Source of the DNA: WRHT01 sp031550525
GTDB lineage: Bacteria; Desulfobacterota; Desulfovibrionia; Desulfovibrionales; Desulfovibrionaceae
NCBI GenBank assembly: GCA_031550525.1
Contig: JAVBON010000030.1
Coordinates: 4,801-68,800 of the forward strand
Length of the DNA: 64,000 nucleotides
Direction: 5' to 3'
Shown here: piece after piece, positions 44,291-53,009 of the stretch
Position numbering within the stretch: position 1 is the stretch's first letter
Layout: each line of letters starts with the position of its first letter
Notes under the pieces: model-generated
Told to the model about the DNA's origin: nothing
Database searches by the model: none
Seen by the model: only the letters and a program-made list of their open reading frames with translations
Position numbers and translations under genes: made by a program

Positions 44291-45403
44291 ATGCGCTTGC
44301 ACCCGAAAAAATTGATTCCTCATGCAGAAATACATGATTCTCCGCTCAGTTCCAGTATAAGCGTGGAAGAAAACGACCGTTACAGGCGTTATATAACCAG
44401 CTTTACCTGCACCATCATCAGTATATTTTTTTTTGTCGGCATGGCCTTGCTGAATATTGCGCAGGGCCATGAGCGCTTGGCTGCAATTTTGTTGGCCTGC
44501 GTGGCAGTTTGTTTTGTATGCATATTCATGCAAATGCGTACCGGAGATCAGCATTTACCGTCTTTATTGCTTTGTTCCACACATATAATACTGACATGGT
44601 TCATGTTCACCATAGGTTCGTTTAACCTGTGGAGCCTGATGTGGACGTTTGCCTACCCGCATGCTTTCATGCTCTGGCTGGGTTTGACCGAGGGCACTGC
44701 CATGAGCGTGTTTTTTATAAGCTCCATGGTGGTGCTAAGCAGCCCGCCGGTTCAGCATATGTTGCCGGTGGCGCACGAAACCGAGGCAGTGGTTCTTTAT
44801 ACCGTGGTGCTGATCGGCTCTTTTGTGTTCGCATTTTCCTCGGAGTTTTTGCGCGACAAGGTACAAAAAAAACTTACCCTGCTCACCCTGCAGATGGAGA
44901 AAATGGCCCTTACCGATCCTCTTACAGGTTTGGGTAACAGGCTGGCTTTTGAGCAGCATCTTAAAAGAGAGTATGCGCGTTTTTTGCGCTTTAGCGACAG
45001 TTTCAGCCTGATTATGGGCGATATAGATTATTTTAAGAATATCAACGACGAAAAAGGCCATACCGTTGGCGATGCTGTGTTGCAACACACCGCCGAGCTT
45101 ATGCAGGGGAGGCTCCGCCCGCAGGACGGCATTTTCCGTTGGGGAGGCGAGGAGTTTGTTATAGCGCTGTCGGGGCTTTCTCCAGACGAAACCGACGGCG
45201 TGGCGGAAAAATTGCGCCTTGCCATTGCCGAAACTCCGTGCCCGTACCAAAATGATTCCATACACTACACCATGAGTTTTGGCGCGCATTATTGCTCCAG
45301 AGGCGAATCGCCGGAACAGGCCATGGAAAAGGTGGATGCGTTGCTCTATGCGGCAAAAAGAACTGGCCGAAACAGGATTGTAAGCGATGGCTCCGCAGTC
45401 TAA
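44291..45403 (+). CDS. Membrane diguanylate cyclase 1
   Basis: A 370-residue protein with about five to six membrane helices (residues 35-200) followed by a GGDEF domain. The active site is WGGEEF, and the product-inhibition site RPQD lies five residues before it. It should make c-di-GMP from GTP at the inner membrane. ATG 44291 has AGGAAG upstream and is preferred over TTG 44240. Its 3' end overlaps the next cyclase gene by 17 nt; the two share layout and are likely tandem duplicates. Confidence 0.88.
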   Translation: MRLHPKKLIPHAEIHDSPLSSSISVEENDRYRRYITSFTCTIISIFFFVGMALLNIAQGHERLAAILLACVAVCFVCIFMQMRTGDQHLPSLLLCSTHIILTWFMFTIGSFNLWSLMWTFAYPHAFMLWLGLTEGTAMSVFFISSMVVLSSPPVQHMLPVAHETEAVVLYTVVLIGSFVFAFSSEFLRDKVQKKLTLLTLQMEKMALTDPLTGLGNRLAFEQHLKREYARFLRFSDSFSLIMGDIDYFKNINDEKGHTVGDAVLQHTAELMQGRLRPQDGIFRWGGEEFVIALSGLSPDETDGVAEKLRLAIAETPCPYQNDSIHYTMSFGAHYCSRGESPEQAMEKVDALLYAAKRTGRNRIVSDGSAV

Positions 45404-46559
45404 CCCCGCGCCGGGCGCAAAGTACCGCCGCGCCTTGGGCATGAAGGTGTTCATGCAAATGTTTATCCGTTGGCTTGCGCCATCGGAAAACATGCGTTTG
45501 ACCATAGATTCCGAATTGCCAGCCGGAAAATCCTTCAGGCTGTTTTCAGCCTATATTTTTTGCATCTTCACCCTGATACTGATGTGTCTTTTATTCATTA
45601 CCGAATTCATTTTGGGCAGGGCCGACCTGGCCTTTTTGCCCTTGGCCGGGCTTGCTTTGGGCAGCATATTGTGCAGCCTGTACATATCGTACAGCGGAAA
45701 CGCCACCGCCCCCATGCTTTGGCTGGCCCTGTATATTTTTGTAATTTGCGCTTATTACCTCGTAACAGGTAATGTGGACGAATATTTTTTGTTTTACTAC
45801 TTCTGGGTGCCGCCAATGCTTGTTTTTTGTTTGCATGCGCGCCTGGGGGGGCTGTTAAGTTTTGTTTTTATGGCCATGCTGACCATACTTTTTTTGCCCT
45901 CGGTACACGCGCTGCTGCCGCGCAGGCTTGACCCCGAGTTCCGCCAGCGTTTCATCGCCGCCATGCTTTGCGTATATTCCGTTGCAACCCTGGCGGAGCT
46001 GGTTATTGCCAGAATTATGCGCTCAATCTACAAGCTTAACACAAGCCTGGAGCAGTATTCCCTTACCGATCCGCTTACCGGTCTGGGCAACAGGCGCAAC
46101 TGCATAAACCAGTTTCAGCGTTTGCACGCCATGCAAATACGCTCTGGCGAGCCTTTTTGCATTATTATGATAGATATGGACCACTTTAAAGCCATCAACG
46201 ACAACTACGGCCACATGCTTGGCGATGAGGTGCTGCGCTTTGTGGCCGCCACCCTTAACCAGTCGTTGCGGCAGCAGGATAGTTTGTTCCGTTGGGGAGG
46301 GGAGGAGTTTATAATGCTTCTGTCCGGCTCCGGCATAGAGCAGGCCGAAGTTGCCGCCGAAAGGCTGCGCAGGGTGATAGCGGACAGCCCTTTTGAGAAT
46401 GAGAAGCTGAGTTTGCCTCTTACGGCCAGTTTCGGCGTTTATAGCGTTACTACAACGCAAGATATGCAGGAGCATCTGAAAAACGTTGATCGCCTGCTCT
46501 ACCATGCCAAGGCCTCCGGCCGTAATCGTGTGGCCTCGGCCAGGCTGGTCACGGTGTAG
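45387..46559 (+). CDS. Membrane diguanylate cyclase 2
   Basis: A 390-residue paralogue-like partner of the preceding gene: about six membrane helices (residues 50-215), then a GGDEF domain with LTDPLTGLGNRRN, DMDHFKAINDNYGHMLGD, inhibition site RQQD and active site WGGEEF. Overlap with the previous gene (17 nt) indicates coupling. Sequence differs from its neighbour mainly in the membrane half, suggesting different inputs feeding the same product. Confidence 0.88.
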   Translation: MAPQSNPAPGAKYRRALGMKVFMQMFIRWLAPSENMRLTIDSELPAGKSFRLFSAYIFCIFTLILMCLLFITEFILGRADLAFLPLAGLALGSILCSLYISYSGNATAPMLWLALYIFVICAYYLVTGNVDEYFLFYYFWVPPMLVFCLHARLGGLLSFVFMAMLTILFLPSVHALLPRRLDPEFRQRFIAAMLCVYSVATLAELVIARIMRSIYKLNTSLEQYSLTDPLTGLGNRRNCINQFQRLHAMQIRSGEPFCIIMIDMDHFKAINDNYGHMLGDEVLRFVAATLNQSLRQQDSLFRWGGEEFIMLLSGSGIEQAEVAAERLRRVIADSPFENEKLSLPLTASFGVYSVTTTQDMQEHLKNVDRLLYHAKASGRNRVASARLVTV

Positions 46560-46739
46560 AAATCTTTTTGCAAAACCAATCAGCATGTATTTTTGTCAGC
46601 CGGTTGCGCGGCAGCGCGGCCTTGCGCGCATGGCTGCGTTGCATGCCGTTTTGTCTGGGCTGATGCTGGCGCTATATGGTTTTTAACGCTGCGCATGACA
46701 AAAAATCACCTCAGTAAGTTTGAACAAGGAGTTAATGCG

Positions 46740-47129
46740 ATGAAAGCGGTTTTGGATTTTCTGAAAGGCAAAGTGTTTTATCTGGCTACCGTGGATGGCG
46801 ACCAGCCCCATGTGCGCCCCTTGGGGCTTGTGTTTGAATATGAGGGAGCCATTTGCCTTGGCACTGGCAATTTCAAGGACATGTACAAGCAGATTGTGAA
46901 AAACCCCAAGGTGGAGATTACTTGCGTGGACGCGCAAAACAATACTTTGCGCGTTACGGCAAAGGCAGTGCGTTGCACCTCTGAAGCAAGCCAGAAAAAG
47001 GTTTTTGATGTCTCGCCGGGGCTGTCTGGCCGCTATGCCGTGGGTGACGGCAGGCTGGAAGTATTGCGTCTGGAGGACGTGCGCGCCTATGTGCAGGGTA
47101 TGGATAACAGCAGAAAGGTTTTGATCTAG
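46740..47129 (+). CDS. FMN-binding split-barrel protein (pyridoxamine oxidase-like)
   Basis: A 129-residue flavin-reductase-like barrel: VFYLATVDGDQPHVRPLGLV and the LGTGNFKDMYKQIVKNPKVE helix-strand are typical of small FMN-binding proteins of the PNPOx-like clan. Reaction unknown; these are often electron carriers or FMN stores in anaerobes. AAGGAG precedes the ATG 8 nt upstream, which rules out the longer frame from 46593. Its stop codon TAG is the first part of palindromic element M2. Confidence 0.8.
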   Translation: MKAVLDFLKGKVFYLATVDGDQPHVRPLGLVFEYEGAICLGTGNFKDMYKQIVKNPKVEITCVDAQNNTLRVTAKAVRCTSEASQKKVFDVSPGLSGRYAVGDGRLEVLRLEDVRAYVQGMDNSRKVLI

Positions 47130-47278
47130 GCTGTGCCGACATTCAGGCGCTTTTGCCCTCTGGCTGCGCCAGTAAGGCTTTGCCCCCCAGTCGAATACCG
47201 TAAGAGTTTACTCTTTCGGTTCAAAGCCTTGCTTCCTTGCCAGATAACAAAATCACTCTGAATGTCGGCACAGCCTAG
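47126..47278. repeat. MITE-like palindromic element M2
   Basis: 153 bp with perfect 21-bp inverted ends beginning CTAGGCTGTGCCGACATTCA. Core: GAATACCGTAAGAGTTTACT and GCTTCCTTGCCAGATAACAA, clearly related to the cores of M1 and M3. The ends are unrelated to those of M1 and M3 but complementary to each other. It supplies the TAG stop of the FMN-binding gene. Confidence 0.7.
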
Positions 47279-47358
47279 CTTTTTTACTTATTGTTTTTGA
47301 GTGTTGCCGCCTCCGGGCCGCGTGGCGGGCCGGAGGTTTCTATATTAAGCCGGCCTGT

Positions 47359-48912
47359 TCATGCCCGCCAGATAATGGAAATTTTGAAGATAGAGGGACT
47401 TTCCGCATTTGTTGCGGCGCCTGAATCCAGCTTGAAGCCAAAACCGTGTATCTCGGCAATTCTTTTGATTATGGAAATTCCCAAGCCGCTGCCGTGGTGG
47501 TCTTGCCCCGGCGGGCGGAAAAAGCGCTCGCCCAGCCTTTGGGCGTAATCTTCCGGCAGGGGGGCGGCATCGTTTGCTACAATCAGGGCTTTGTCAGTAA
47601 GGGTTACGTGTATGCAACCGCCTTCCGGCGTGTAGGCCACGGCATTGTCCAGCAGGTTGCGCGCAAGCATGGAGGCAAGGGTAGGGCAGCCTTTAACCGG
47701 CATATGTTTTGATGGTATATCGCAATTGATCTTAATTTTTTTAATTATGGCTTTATCGTTATATACATCAACAATTTCTTTTATAATATCTGGCCAGTTA
47801 AGCAATGCATATTCCTGATTATCAGCAGGCATTGCCGTATTTTTAGAGGGGCTTTGCATTGCCTCCAGCCGTGAGAGGGCAAGCAATTGATCCACCAGGC
47901 GGGCGCTACGGTCTATGCCTTGCTGTAAATTTGCCAAGGCCTCCGCGCGTAAGGCCGGAGCTATCTCAGGGTCCGCCGCCACCTGCGCCTGCACGCGCAG
48001 GCCGGCCAAGGGCGTGCGCAATTCGTGGGCGGCATCGGAAATAAAGGAGCGTTCTCTCTCCAGCATGTGGCTGGTTCTGGTGAACAAGCTGTTCAGTGAT
48101 GCAACCATGGGCCGCACTTCCGCCGGTATGCTTTTCGTATCCAGCAGGGTGGCATCGTCCGGAGTTCTGTTTTGCAGGTTTTTAGCCACGCCCTGCAGGG
48201 GCGCGAGCTCGCGCGTTAGCAGGGCTATCAGGCCCAGCAGCAGTATGGGCAGCAGCAGAAGCCAAGGCAGAATTTGCTCTTTAAGCAGGTCCGCCGCAAG
48301 GTCAAAGCGGTAGTCCAGTTCCTGCCCCACTGCGATCAGGCGCTGTTTGTCCGCCGATTCCACCCACACAATGCGCCAGAGTTTTTTGGAGCCTGCAATG
48401 GGCGCGTTTACAAAGCCCTGCGCGCTGCCGGAAAATACAAAGCGGCGCCCGTTATCGCTGTCGCCGAGCAAAAGCTCGCCCTTGCGGCTGAACACGGCAA
48501 AGCCCAAGGCGTCGTCTTCCTGCTTGCCCCAGGCTTTTTTGCCGCCGCTGCTTATTATTTGCCGGGTCTCGGGCAGCATGACGCGGCTTTCCGGCATATT
48601 TGAAGCCGCCAGCATTTTTGCGAACATAAGCTGTTCGGTATCAAAAAATTCGTTGATGTATTTGCGGCATTCGTGCCAGGCAAAGGCGGCGGCGGACAGC
48701 CATGTTACAGCAAGAAATATTGCGAAAAAAATACTCAGGCGCAAACGCAAGCTTTTGGTGCTGTTTATTTTTAAGCGTTGCCCGCGCCGTTCAGCCAGAT
48801 GGCGGAAAAGCCGAAAACAAAGGGCGGGCATTTGGGCAAGGCCTGTTTTAAGCAGCCTGGCTGCCTGCGCCAAAAGCCGGTTTGCAACGCCCGTTGCCGA
48901 ACCTGCCTTCAT
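47359..48912 (-). CDS. qseC: Sensor histidine kinase, QseC-like
   Basis: A 517-residue inner-membrane kinase. The N-terminus has an extra ~50 residues before the first helix (about 58-82), then a periplasmic domain (about 85-225), second helix (about 228-248), HAMP-like linker, HisKA with DAAHELRTPLAG (His about 295) and HATPase with NLLDNAVAYTPEGG and GSGLGISIIKRI. Its ATG overlaps the response-regulator stop (ATGA). Gene order ygiW-qseB-qseC on the minus strand mirrors the enterobacterial locus; ligand and target genes are unknown here, so the name is by analogy. Confidence 0.85.
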   Translation of the reverse strand: MKAGSATGVANRLLAQAARLLKTGLAQMPALCFRLFRHLAERRGQRLKINSTKSLRLRLSIFFAIFLAVTWLSAAAFAWHECRKYINEFFDTEQLMFAKMLAASNMPESRVMLPETRQIISSGGKKAWGKQEDDALGFAVFSRKGELLLGDSDNGRRFVFSGSAQGFVNAPIAGSKKLWRIVWVESADKQRLIAVGQELDYRFDLAADLLKEQILPWLLLLPILLLGLIALLTRELAPLQGVAKNLQNRTPDDATLLDTKSIPAEVRPMVASLNSLFTRTSHMLERERSFISDAAHELRTPLAGLRVQAQVAADPEIAPALRAEALANLQQGIDRSARLVDQLLALSRLEAMQSPSKNTAMPADNQEYALLNWPDIIKEIVDVYNDKAIIKKIKINCDIPSKHMPVKGCPTLASMLARNLLDNAVAYTPEGGCIHVTLTDKALIVANDAAPLPEDYAQRLGERFFRPPGQDHHGSGLGISIIKRIAEIHGFGFKLDSGAATNAESPSIFKISIIWRA

Positions 48913-49571
48913 TCGGCTTCTCCCAGGGCGTAACCCACCGCATGCACGGTTTTTATAAAACCATTGCCCAGTTTGCGGCGTATGCGGTGTACAAGTACTT
49001 CCACAGCGTTGCTGCTTACCTCTTCGCCCCAGGGGTGGAGTTTTTCTTCTATGGTATTTTTGGAAAGCACGTTTTGCTTGTTAAGCAAAAGCAGTTCAAC
49101 CAGCATTATCTCTTTGGGGCTCAGGGGCACAGGCGCTCCGTGCAGGCATACGCCGCGCGAGACCGGATCAAAACTGACCGCGCCGTGGTTTAGCAATGCG
49201 GCTGGTGTACCGTGGCTGCGCCTTACCAGCGCGCGCAGGCGGGCTGTCAGTTCTTCCAGATCAAAAGGTTTGCCAAGGTAGTCGTCCGCCCCCAGGTTAA
49301 GGCCCTCGACACGCTGGCTTATGGCGTCGCGCGCGGTAAGCACCAGCACCGGCACCACGCTGCCTGCCTTGCGCCAGCTTTGCAGAATATCCAGCCCGTC
49401 CATGCCCGGCAGGCCCAGGTCCAGTATAACCGCGTCATAGTCGGCGGAGGCAAGGGCATGCAGGCCGGTTTTGCCGTCCCTGAACCAGTCCATGGAAAAA
49501 CCGTGTTTGGAAAGTCCCATTTTGATGCCGCTGCCGATGAGGGAATCGTCTTCCACAAGCAGAATACGCAT
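48909..49571 (-). CDS. qseB: OmpR-family response regulator, QseB-like
   Basis: A 220-residue regulator: receiver domain with acidic pocket EDD, phospho-acceptor Asp51 in VILDLGLPG and KPF lysine; C-terminal winged helix (LSPKEIMLVELLLLNKQNVL, VEVLVHRIRRKLG). Overlaps the kinase gene by 4 nt and is thus coupled. Likely controls its own operon including the upstream secreted OB-fold gene. Confidence 0.9.
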   Translation of the reverse strand: MRILLVEDDSLIGSGIKMGLSKHGFSMDWFRDGKTGLHALASADYDAVILDLGLPGMDGLDILQSWRKAGSVVPVLVLTARDAISQRVEGLNLGADDYLGKPFDLEELTARLRALVRRSHGTPAALLNHGAVSFDPVSRGVCLHGAPVPLSPKEIMLVELLLLNKQNVLSKNTIEEKLHPWGEEVSSNAVEVLVHRIRRKLGNGFIKTVHAVGYALGEAE

Positions 49572-49643
49572 AGGTTTTGCTTTCGGGCGGGGTTGCCCGC
49601 GCCTGCGGCGGCCCGGCCATGACCGGGTCGCCGCAGGATAAGG

Positions 49644-50078
49644 TTATTTTTTGATAATGGAGTAAACGTCTATTTCAAATTCCATAAAATCCTTATCCAC
49701 TTCGCCACGAATTTCAACCAGATCGCCAGGGCCTATGTTCTGGTCGCCCCATTTGCTCCGGCCTATCTTAAGGGTCACGGTGCCGGAATCGTCTTTGAAA
49801 AGGTATTCCTTTTTGCCAAGGTGCTGCACAATGTGCCCCACCAGCATTACATGCGCGTCGTCACTCATTTCCTTGGCTTGCGCCACAGTCACCTGGCTGG
49901 GGCCGGGGCCGGTATAGCCGCCCGTAGCGGTGGAGTTTTGCGCGTAGTAGTTATGATGATTATCTTTGGCTTGCGCGGTTAAAACTCCGCCGCCCAAAGC
50001 AAAGCCAAGGGCAAGCGCGAGAATGGCAAGGGCATGCAGGGCGTTTTTAGGGCAGAGGGCATGTGTTTTAACTGTCAT
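49644..50078 (-). CDS. ygiW: YgiW/YdeI-family periplasmic OB-fold (BOF) protein
   Basis: A 144-residue precursor with a signal peptide (residues about 10-35, LAILALALGFALGGGVLTAQA) and a BOF domain: VTVAQAKEMSDDAHVMLVGH, FKDDSGTVTLKI and VEIRGEVDKDFMEFEIDVYS. Family members help resist stress and cationic peptides. ATG 50078 follows CCGGAGA; the longer frame is not supported. It heads the qseBC-like operon. Confidence 0.87.
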   Translation of the reverse strand: MTVKTHALCPKNALHALAILALALGFALGGGVLTAQAKDNHHNYYAQNSTATGGYTGPGPSQVTVAQAKEMSDDAHVMLVGHIVQHLGKKEYLFKDDSGTVTLKIGRSKWGDQNIGPGDLVEIRGEVDKDFMEFEIDVYSIIKK

Positions 50079-50233
50079 AATATTCTCCGGTACGTAACAG
50101 GTACGGTTGTTGGTTTGAAGTTTATTAAATAAGTAACACAATACTTACATAATTATTACAAGATATGATTACAAGGCGATTTTTTTTACCCGCGCAGGCA
50201 GTTTGGGGTAATACGCCACTTTTTGCCTTTGCA

Positions 50234-50395
50234 TCACTTATCAGCTACACCATAAACAGCGACGGAACAGGCGTGGCTTTCCGCCACTTGGGCGCGCACC
50301 GCCGTAAGCTCCATGGCTATGGAAAGGAGCAAGATAATAACGGCCAACAGATGTTTCGCGCCGGTTATTCGGGCTGGCAAGTTATTAAACGGCAT
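50234..50395 (-). CDS. Possible small membrane protein
   Basis: 53 codons with GGAG 6 nt before the ATG, on the same strand as and upstream of the ygiW-like gene. It has one strongly hydrophobic segment (HLLAVIILLLSIAMELTAV, about residues 14-32). Could be a small membrane regulator or a signal-anchored peptide; no family recognised. Confidence 0.35.
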   Translation of the reverse strand: MPFNNLPARITGAKHLLAVIILLLSIAMELTAVRAQVAESHACSVAVYGVADK

Positions 50396-50668
50396 AAGGT
50401 TCTCCATTGGGTTTTGCAAACGGTAATCAGGCATGGCTCAGGTTCGTCTTGATGACAATTCAACATGCAAAACTTACAGGGTTCTTACAAAATGAAAAAA
50501 ACCACCAGGCGCTGAAAAATTTTATGGGCGGCTGACAGGCGGATTTTGTCTCAGGTTGTATTAAAGGCAAAGTGGATAAAATAAGGTTTATTTAGCGCCC
50601 GGCCGCAACCAGTTGTGCGGGTTTAAGGCCTGTGTTGCGCATAAGCGAAAGGAATTTATAATAAAATT

Positions 50669-51247
50669 ATGGAAAATACGCTTGTTGGAATTATTGCTTT
50701 CATGCGCAAGGCCGAGAACCTTAAAAACACCCTACGCAGCGCGCATACCTCGCAGGGCAGGCAGGAAAGCAGCGCCGAGCACAGTTGGCGGCTTGGCCTG
50801 CTGGCCTTGGTTATGGGCGGTTTTTTTGAGGGCGCGGACATGCTCCGCCTGCTACAACTGGCGCTTGTGCATGATTTGGGCGAAGCTGTAAGCGGAGATA
50901 TACCCGCAGTGCTGCAAGACGGCGCCCCGGATAAGCAGGAACAGGAACGGCAAGGCCTGTGCGAGCTGTGCGCGGATTTGCCTTCGCCCTTGCAGGCGCA
51001 AATGCTGGCCTTATGGGATGAGTACGAGGCCGCCGCAACGCCGGAAGCCCGTGTTATAAAAGCCCTGGACAAAATGGAGACCATTGCCCAGCACAACCAG
51101 GGCCGCAACCCGCCCGCCTTTGACTATGCCTTTAACCTTGCCTATGGGCAGGAGTATATGGATTTTCACCCCTCACTCAGGCAATTGCGCGATATGCTGG
51201 ATAAAGAAACGAAGATGCGGGCTAAAGAGGCTGGCCAAAATGGATAG
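50669..51247 (+). CDS. HD-domain phosphohydrolase (YfbR/HDDC2-like)
   Basis: A 192-residue metal-dependent HD protein. Ligands: histidine in SAEHSWRLGLLAL, the HD pair in ALVHDLGEAVSGDIP, and the aspartate in KALDKMETIAQH. The arrangement matches the 5'-deoxynucleotidase YfbR/HDDC2 group, which removes the phosphate from dNMPs. An ATG with no strong ribosome site. A reversed mosaic repeat begins just after its stop. Confidence 0.85.
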   Translation: MENTLVGIIAFMRKAENLKNTLRSAHTSQGRQESSAEHSWRLGLLALVMGGFFEGADMLRLLQLALVHDLGEAVSGDIPAVLQDGAPDKQEQERQGLCELCADLPSPLQAQMLALWDEYEAAATPEARVIKALDKMETIAQHNQGRNPPAFDYAFNLAYGQEYMDFHPSLRQLRDMLDKETKMRAKEAGQNG

Positions 51248-51248
51248 A

Positions 51249-51393
51249 GGATGAAGCCGGATTTGTGAGCGCTGGTCTGATTCGGCGCGTACAGCGCCTC
51301 ACCCTTTCAGGGTGGCTTCACCGCGTTACGCCGTCTGACTCCGCTATTTCGCGGAATTGTCCGCCCAGACCCCGCGAAGGTGTAGCTCGCAGC
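51249..51393 (-). repeat. Mosaic intergenic repeat, long reversed copy
   Basis: On the minus strand it reads GCGAGCTACACCTTCGCGGG, GTCTGGGCGGACAATTCCGC, AAAGGGTGAGGCGC, CGCCGAATCAGACCAGCGCT, CAAATCCGGCTTCATCC. This joins the 5'-block end (GCTACA) to the central and 3' modules and so shows the full module order in one copy. Confidence 0.7.
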
Positions 51394-51413
51394 GCTGAAA
51401 CCCAGTGTGCCCT

Positions 51414-51758
51414 TTACTGCACGCCTTTAATAAATTCCACAAAATCTGTAAGTAGTTCAGTAAGATATGGTATGTTCATACTGACTATGGTGGCTATTAC
51501 CTTGTAAACAATGGCCAACACCATGGCCGTGCCCACGGTAAAACCAAGGCCGCGCGCTATGCCCGACATAAAGTTGAGCAAAAGCACCTTGCGCTTGTTG
51601 CCCGAGACTTTAAGGTATTCCGTAAGGCCGCAATTCTCCAGCCTTATGACAAGTTGTTCCAGTTCCTTTACGGTCACGGCCGGGGCTTGGCTTTCCGCAT
51701 CCTGATTTTCCGGCGCATTTAGTCCGTTTTTCGCATGTTCGTTCTGGCAGGCCTGCAT
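51414..51758 (-). CDS. DUF5665-type small membrane protein
   Basis: A 114-residue protein with a hydrophilic head, a conserved-looking amphipathic part (LEQLVIRLENCGLTEYLKVS) and one membrane segment with glycine-rich entry (FMSGIARGLGFTVGTAMVLA). This matches the DUF5665 family of unknown function. AAGGTG lies 6 nt before ATG 51758. Confidence 0.7.
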   Translation of the reverse strand: MQACQNEHAKNGLNAPENQDAESQAPAVTVKELEQLVIRLENCGLTEYLKVSGNKRKVLLLNFMSGIARGLGFTVGTAMVLAIVYKVIATIVSMNIPYLTELLTDFVEFIKGVQ

Positions 51759-51834
51759 GTGCGCACCTTCTTGCAAATGTGATTTCCGGCCCTTTTGATT
51801 TACGCAATAAAAGAGAGTTCGTCAAAAAGAAGTG

Positions 51835-51882
51835 CCTCAAGGCGAAGAATCAGCCCGGCGCTCATAAATCCGGCTTCATCCT
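51835..51882 (+). repeat. Mosaic repeat, 3'-end module
   Basis: GGCGAAGAATCAGCCCGGCG, CTCATAAATCCGGCTTCATCC-type end, next to the EamA gene stop. Same 3' module as 25788 and 39120. Confidence 0.6.
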
Positions 51883-51893
51883 TAAAGCGCAAC

Positions 51894-52778
51894 TCAGGCC
51901 TTGGATTCCTGCGGGGAGCCGGCCGCGAAAATTCCGGCCAGCACCAGCGCGGCTCCGCAGTATTGCAACGGGGTGAGCCGCTCGCCCAGAATCACAAAGG
52001 CCAGAATCAGCGTGAAAACGGGTATGAGGTTGGTGTAAAGCATGGCTTGTCCGGCCTTTATTCTGGAAATGGCATAGTTGATGGCAAGATAGGTAAAAAA
52101 GCTTACCCCCAGCCCCAGGTACAGAATGGCCGCCCAAGCTTGCGGCGGCACGGCTGCCGGTAACGGCTGGAGCAAGGCCTTGGGCAAAAAGAACAAAACG
52201 CCGCCCACGCATTGCAAGGCCGATAAAAACAGAAAGGAATACCTGGCGCAGAGTTTTTTTATTATTAAGGCGTAACAGGTGGAAGACAACAAGGCACAGC
52301 AGATTAACAGGTTGCCCAGCAAAGGGTTGGGGGCATCGGCAGCCTCGCCGCCGTTGAAAGAGACCAGAATAACCCCAGCCACAGCCAGCCCCATGCCGAA
52401 AAGACCACGCCTGCTGATTGATTCCTTATAAAAAATCCAGGCCCCGGCGGCCACCACAAAGGGAAAACAGGCCACAATCATGCTTGCCTGCGAGGCTGTG
52501 GTATATTGCAGGGCGGAAGTCTCAAAAGTAAACAGCAGGCAGGGCTCGCAAAGCACCATTGCCAGCAGCCATTTCCAATCGCCGCTTTTGTAGTTTGTTA
52601 CCGGCAAGTAACGCTTGTACAAAATAATGTAGCAGATGGCGCCAACGGACACGCGGCCTAGCAGAATCTGCCATAGCGGGATATAGTCCAACGCTATTTT
52701 GTTGGCTATAAAGCCGCCGGCCCAAACAATATTCGCCAGAATCAGCAGTATGCTGACTGTGCGTACGGAAAAAGCCAT
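51894..52778 (-). CDS. EamA/DMT-family transporter
   Basis: A 294-residue protein with ten predicted membrane helices in two repeated EamA halves. The first half contains VWAGGFIANKIALDYIPLWQ and the second ends with LVPVFTLILAF-like and GAALVLAGIF segments. It probably exports a small metabolite such as an amino acid. TGAGGG precedes the ATG. Specificity is not deducible. Confidence 0.88.
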   Translation of the reverse strand: MAFSVRTVSILLILANIVWAGGFIANKIALDYIPLWQILLGRVSVGAICYIILYKRYLPVTNYKSGDWKWLLAMVLCEPCLLFTFETSALQYTTASQASMIVACFPFVVAAGAWIFYKESISRRGLFGMGLAVAGVILVSFNGGEAADAPNPLLGNLLICCALLSSTCYALIIKKLCARYSFLFLSALQCVGGVLFFLPKALLQPLPAAVPPQAWAAILYLGLGVSFFTYLAINYAISRIKAGQAMLYTNLIPVFTLILAFVILGERLTPLQYCGAALVLAGIFAAGSPQESKA

Positions 52779-53009
52779 TTTACCCTCACTGTCACGTTTA
52801 TTCAGGAATAATATTGCGAATTAAGGCTGCAATGTTTTTAAAAAACACGCAGCGCGGCTCTGGTAGGGGGGCTAACGCATGCTTGCCCGATTGTAAAGCC
52901 CGCCGTTTGCGGAATAAGCATAATTGGCGGGGTAAATCCGCATTTAGCTGTGAGCCGCAAGATAATAACGGCAATTAACTTTCATTGCCCAATATTTGCG
53001 TATACATTT

